Below, piece after piece: positions 60,217 through 64,000 of a stretch of 64,000 bases of DNA. The first letter of the stretch is position 1; every line of letters begins with the position of its first letter. Source of the DNA: an uncultured Flavobacteriaceae bacterium (GTDB taxonomy: Bacteria; Bacteroidota; Bacteroidia; Flavobacteriales; Flavobacteriaceae); NCBI GenBank assembly GCA_947502495.1, contig CANNAC010000003.1:429248-493247 (forward strand), read 5' to 3'. The translations under genes and the position numbers were made by a program. The notes below the pieces were generated by a model. The model saw nothing but the letters and a program-made list of their open reading frames with translations. It was not told the DNA's origin and did not search any database.

Positions 60217-63200
60217 TTATTCTGGTGCAATAACAGTATCTTTTTGTTTTAAATCGATGTCTTCTACTTGTTTTCTTGGAGCTTCATTAGAAATACCAGC
60301 ATTAAAATGATCGAACAACTGTAAGAAGTTTGTGAAGGTTTTAGCTTCGGTTTTAGATAATTCCTCATCATAATCTAAAACAACATCTACAAGTGCTTTA
60401 TAGCGCTCTATATCAGTAATGATAAGTTCTCCTAGTTCGCGTTGTTTTCTTTGGTCTAAAGTACTGTAATAGGTTAGGTTTTCTTGATACTTAACACTTA
60501 CATCTTTAAATAATTTACGTGCTTTTTCTTTTGCACCAACTTCATAATAAGCGCTTATGTATGGTTCTAACAAGGTGTAGTAACCAAAATAATCTACAGG
60601 CATTTTATCCATTGCTAAATCTGCAATTTCTTCTGCTTTCTCTGGTTTGTCTTCATTTATAAATTGTTCCATCAAACGAGCTAAGTTTCCTCTATAAGTA
60701 ATGGAGTTTGTTCTTGTTTCTACATCATGGTAAATATCTGGGCTGTTGCTATTTCCCCAATCCCATTTTTTAACAATGTTGTACATTTTCTCACTATCTA
60801 CTCTTCCCATGTCAAATGGGTTTGCTCTGTCTACAGCCGTTTTAATAGGTGTTAGTTTATAACACATACCATCTAGTTGCAGGTAGTCTTTCATCCAGAT
60901 ATAATCATCTTCGCCAAAAGCACCACCAGTAAAATAAATTGGTCGTTTCCAATCGTTATTCGCAACAATATCTAACATCAAAAGGCGGTTTTTATATAAT
61001 GCGCCATCTGTTATTTTGATTTGAATATGATCTTCTATTTTATCTGCATCTTTCGCTTCTACAATGCCATATTTTAAAGCATTTTCTTTATTAACAGGAA
61101 TAATAACATCTTCCACTGGAAAATAATTAGAATTCGTTAAATAGGTAGGATAATCATTAGGATTGTCACCTTGCTGCTCAATAATATATTTGAATTTTGT
61201 TTTAGGATTTTCACTTCCTATAAAATCTAAGAAGTCTTTAATCATCATCGTGTCTTTCGAGATTGCTCTTTTCATAACATAATCTCGCGTACCATGTTTG
61301 TATTGATCATGGGTAAATTGTGAAGGAATTGGATCACTTTCGTATGCTTTACGTTTCATTTGATCGATATACCAATCCGTTTGAAAAAGACTGGTATTCA
61401 CTACGCGAACATCTGTTCTGTAGCCTTCAATTTCTTGGGCGTACCAAAGTGCGAAAGTGTCATTATCTCCAATAGAGAAAAGAATGGCGTTTTCATCACA
61501 AGAATCGAGATACATTTTGGCCATTGCTTCTGCAGTATATTTTCCAGATCTATCATGATCATCCCAATTGTTTGCAGCTAAAATTCCTGGAACTAAAATA
61601 AGAGAAGCTAATGTAATTGCTGGAGCTAGCATTTTTGAAGGCGCATATTTTTTAAGCGCGTCATAAATGGCATAAACACCAAATCCAATCCATAAGGCAA
61701 ATACGTAAAACGAACCAACAACAGAGTAATCTCGTTCGCGAGGTTCAAAAGGTCGCACGTTGGTATATACTTGAATTGCTAATCCTGTAAATAGGAAGAA
61801 CACAAGCATGGTCCAGAATGTTTTTTTGTCTTTATTATATAAAAAGAATAAGCCAATTAGTCCTAGAATTAACGGGAAAAAATAATAGGTGTTTCTAGCT
61901 TTGTTATTTTTTACATCTCCAGGTAAGTCTGTTTGCGACTGACCTAAATGCCAGGAATCTATAAAGTTAATACCACTAATCCAGTTTCCGTGGTTGTCAT
62001 ATTCCCCTTGCATATCATCTTGTCTTCCTGTGAAATTCCACATAAAATAACGCCAATACATGTAGCCTAGTTGGTATTCGAACATGTAAACAATGTTACT
62101 CATTAAGGAAGGTTTTTCAATATCTAAATATTGTCCAAACTGTTTTAAGAAATTGTTGTAATCTTCATAATCTATTAGGCCGTTCGATACATCCGATTTA
62201 AAATCACTGATGGTTTTTTTAAGTTCTGTTTCTTTAAAATATGCAGAAATTAATTCTCTATTTGAAGTGATAAAGTTTTCATATTCACTTTCCGATATTC
62301 CACCAGATTGATACCTTCCAATAATCTCAGAAATATTAGAACGCTGTTCGTGGTCTAAAGAGACTTGTGGTTTTAGTTTAAAATCTAAAATACCAGTAAA
62401 CATTAAATAGTTTTCGGCATTTTCAGCACTCCACATTCTTGGAAGAATAGAAGCATGCTCATGATTGTAGTTTTGCTTCGCGTTTTTGTAATCGTTTACA
62501 ACAACATATTCCCCTTTTACTAAATCTTTTTCATACTTAGGTTTATCGTCTATATACGGTTCAATTTCATCTAAGCCAGAATATTGATCTGTAAATTGCG
62601 GTCCGTAAAACAAGTGTGTTTCTGGATACTGTTCTAAGTTATAATATGCTAATAATTCTCTAGCACTAGAAGGGTTGTTTTCGTTTATAACTACATTTGC
62701 ATTCGCACGAATAGGAAGCATGGTCCAAGAAGAAAAACCTATAACAATAAAGGTTAGGCAAAGTACAGCAGTGTTTAAGTGTACGTAATTTTTCTTTCTT
62801 GTGTACTGTAATCCATAATAAATAAGTCCGATTAAAAGGATGGCAGCAATGATGGATCCAGAATTAAAAGGAAGACCAATAGAGTTCACGAAGAAAATTT
62901 CAAGAACACTAAAGAATCGTAAAATATTAGGCGCAAGAAGTTTGAATATAAAAAGCAGAATAGCAATGGTAACTGCATTTGCGATTATAAAATTCTTTAT
63001 GGTAATTTCTTTATAGTTTTTAAAATAGTAGATCAATCCAATTGCAGGAATGGTAAGTAGCCCCATGAAATGCACTCCAAAAGAAAGACCAATAACAAAG
63101 GCAATTAAAATAAGCCAACGGTTTCCTCTAGGTTTATCCATATCTTGTTCCCAACGCAATCCTAGCCAAAATAGAATGGACATGATTAAAGTTGCCATGG

Positions 63201-63645
63201 CGTACACTTCTGTTTCTACAGCATTAAACCAAAAAGAATCTGTAAAAGTGAAAGCTAAACTACCAACTAAGGCAGAACCTAAAATAGCTAAAGACTGATT
63301 TTCATTTAATTCCGTATCATTAGCAACTACTTTTTTAAGTAAAAGACTAATAGTCCAGAACATGAATAAAATGGTGAAAGCACTAGAAACAGCACTCATC
63401 ATATTCATTAATAAACCAATTTGCGAAGGTTCGAAAGCAAATATGGAGAAGAAAGCACCAAGCATTTGAAAAAGTGGAGCTCCAGGCGGGTGACCTACTT
63501 GTAATTTTGAAGCAGTTAAAATATATTCACCAGCATCCCAAAAACTTACTGTAGGTTCCACAGTTAAGCTATAAGTGATTAAAGCTATTAAAAAAGAAAA
63601 CCAACCTAAAATGGTATTCCACTTTTTAAAATTGAATTGTGTCAT
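60217..63645 (-). CDS. DUF2723 multi-span membrane protein (GT-C type glycosyltransferase)
   Basis: An 1142-residue protein typical of Bacteroidota. The N terminus TYSLTVEPTVSFWDAGEYIL and QVGHPPGAPLFQMLGAFFS are the DUF2723 signature (PF11028); the Asp and Glu in FWDAGEY occupy the place of the GT-C active site. About twelve to fourteen membrane spans lie in the first 700 residues, and a long soluble part follows with SIGDNDTFALWYAQEIEGYR and TPR-like helices near residues 1010-1110. Members are thought to be protein O-glycosyltransferases of the Bacteroidota outer glycosylation system. The length is normal. The sugar and targets are not known. Confidence 0.92.
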   Translation of the reverse strand: MTQFNFKKWNTILGWFSFLIALITYSLTVEPTVSFWDAGEYILTASKLQVGHPPGAPLFQMLGAFFSIFAFEPSQIGLLMNMMSAVSSAFTILFMFWTISLLLKKVVANDTELNENQSLAILGSALVGSLAFTFTDSFWFNAVETEVYAMATLIMSILFWLGLRWEQDMDKPRGNRWLILIAFVIGLSFGVHFMGLLTIPAIGLIYYFKNYKEITIKNFIIANAVTIAILLFIFKLLAPNILRFFSVLEIFFVNSIGLPFNSGSIIAAILLIGLIYYGLQYTRKKNYVHLNTAVLCLTFIVIGFSSWTMLPIRANANVVINENNPSSARELLAYYNLEQYPETHLFYGPQFTDQYSGLDEIEPYIDDKPKYEKDLVKGEYVVVNDYKNAKQNYNHEHASILPRMWSAENAENYLMFTGILDFKLKPQVSLDHEQRSNISEIIGRYQSGGISESEYENFITSNRELISAYFKETELKKTISDFKSDVSNGLIDYEDYNNFLKQFGQYLDIEKPSLMSNIVYMFEYQLGYMYWRYFMWNFTGRQDDMQGEYDNHGNWISGINFIDSWHLGQSQTDLPGDVKNNKARNTYYFFPLILGLIGLFFLYNKDKKTFWTMLVFFLFTGLAIQVYTNVRPFEPRERDYSVVGSFYVFALWIGFGVYAIYDALKKYAPSKMLAPAITLASLILVPGILAANNWDDHDRSGKYTAEAMAKMYLDSCDENAILFSIGDNDTFALWYAQEIEGYRTDVRVVNTSLFQTDWYIDQMKRKAYESDPIPSQFTHDQYKHGTRDYVMKRAISKDTMMIKDFLDFIGSENPKTKFKYIIEQQGDNPNDYPTYLTNSNYFPVEDVIIPVNKENALKYGIVEAKDADKIEDHIQIKITDGALYKNRLLMLDIVANNDWKRPIYFTGGAFGEDDYIWMKDYLQLDGMCYKLTPIKTAVDRANPFDMGRVDSEKMYNIVKKWDWGNSNSPDIYHDVETRTNSITYRGNLARLMEQFINEDKPEKAEEIADLAMDKMPVDYFGYYTLLEPYISAYYEVGAKEKARKLFKDVSVKYQENLTYYSTLDQRKQRELGELIITDIERYKALVDVVLDYDEELSKTEAKTFTNFLQLFDHFNAGISNEAPRKQVEDIDLKQKDTVIAPE

Positions 63646-63819
63646 GTATGTATCTTGTTAACTTGGCGAATTTAATAATAATTATGTAATGCGCATAGAT
63701 TTTAAGGTTTTCATAACTAAAATACGAAGAATAGTGGCTTGTTGGTTGGGCTGAAATATCTGATATACTGCGTTTTTGAAAAAAATAATAAAATTTATGA
63801 TTTTTTTCTTAAAAAAAGC

Positions 63820-63849
63820 TTGCGCAAATAAAACATTGTGTTAAATTTG
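63820..63849 (+). promoter_or_regulatory. Promoter of the tRNA-Gln gene
   Basis: TTG at 63820-63822, a 19-bp spacer and TAAATTTG at 63842-63849 give a complete Bacteroidota promoter. The start of transcription would fall near 63854, about 14 bp before the mature tRNA. Confidence 0.75.
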
Positions 63850-63867
63850 CACTCTCGTTTGAGATAT

Positions 63868-63940
63868 TGGCCCATGGTGTAACTGGCAACACGTCTGTTT
63901 TTGGTGCAGAAGAGTCTAGGTTCGAGCCCTAGTGGGCCAA
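63868..63940 (+). tRNA. tRNA-Gln (anticodon TTG)
   Basis: The acceptor stem TGGCCCA/TGGGCCA pairs over 7 bp. The anticodon loop TTTTGGT carries TTG, enclosed by TCTGT/GCAGA. The T arm is CTAGG-TTCGAGC-CCTAG. No CCA is encoded. A canonical promoter lies upstream and a terminator downstream, so it is a single-gene unit. Confidence 0.96.
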
Positions 63941-63953
63941 CATTAATTAAATC

Positions 63954-63985
63954 AATCCTTACTATTATTAGTAGGGATTTTTTTT
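63954..63985 (+). terminator. Rho-independent terminator of tRNA-Gln
   Basis: Arms AATCCTTACTA (63954-63964) and TAGTAGGGATT (63969-63979) pair with one G-T pair around a TTAT loop, followed by six T. Confidence 0.85.
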
Positions 63986-64000
63986 GTTTTATAATTTGCT

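Overview
The window looks like chromosomal DNA of a marine-type member of the Flavobacteriaceae (Bacteroidota). The evidence is low G+C, few Shine-Dalgarno sites, promoter boxes of the Bacteroidota form TTG-N19-TAnnTTTG, and family content such as a DUF2723 membrane protein, a FucP-like sugar transporter and a cyanophycin synthetase/cyanophycinase pair. No rRNA, phage, plasmid or transposase gene was seen. One tRNA (Gln, anticodon TTG) lies at the right end.

Layout. Bases 1-3854 hold housekeeping genes: the 3' end of an ABC-F ATPase, a secreted lipase-like protein and a YgiQ-type radical SAM protein. Bases 3924-37078 are one long surface-glycan or secondary-metabolite locus: seven SGNH/GDSL-like proteins, a carbamoyltransferase with its SxtJ-like and SxtK-like (DUF5989) partners, one acyltransferase-3, four B12-type radical SAM enzymes in two paralogous pairs, six SAM methyltransferases including FkbM, two GT-C-like membrane glycosyltransferases, a GT2, a GT4, a flippase, a polysaccharide deacetylase, a GNAT, a 2OG-Fe(II) oxygenase, a nucleotidyltransferase and a kinase/aminotransferase fusion. 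Eight of these genes (26140-34575, minus strand) are packed almost without gaps and look like one pathway that I cannot name.

Bases 37358-44279 are an accessory island. It starts at the 3' end of a methyltransferase gene that occurs in three stacked, in-frame versions. It holds a Fic AMPylase-like gene with a palindrome over its start, a TspO-like membrane protein, and a restriction-modification system with one C5 methyltransferase, a DUF6471 protein and two homologous PD-(D/E)XK-like proteins. Long palindromes cover both promoter regions of that system.

Bases 44319-63645 return to core functions: DNA polymerase I, isoaspartyl peptidase, cyanophycinase, cyanophycin synthetase, aldehyde dehydrogenase, sugar transporter, metallophosphoesterase, a thioredoxin-fold protein without its cysteines, a second polysaccharide deacetylase and DUF2723. 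The cyanophycin genes are interrupted by a repeat island (48435-50750). Two arrays of a 131-bp unit there flank a small GIY-YIG nuclease gene exactly. Each unit is an inverted pair of REP-like elements whose hairpin arms covary between copies. This GIY-YIG/REP arrangement and the two-nuclease restriction system are the most promising candidates for undescribed biology.
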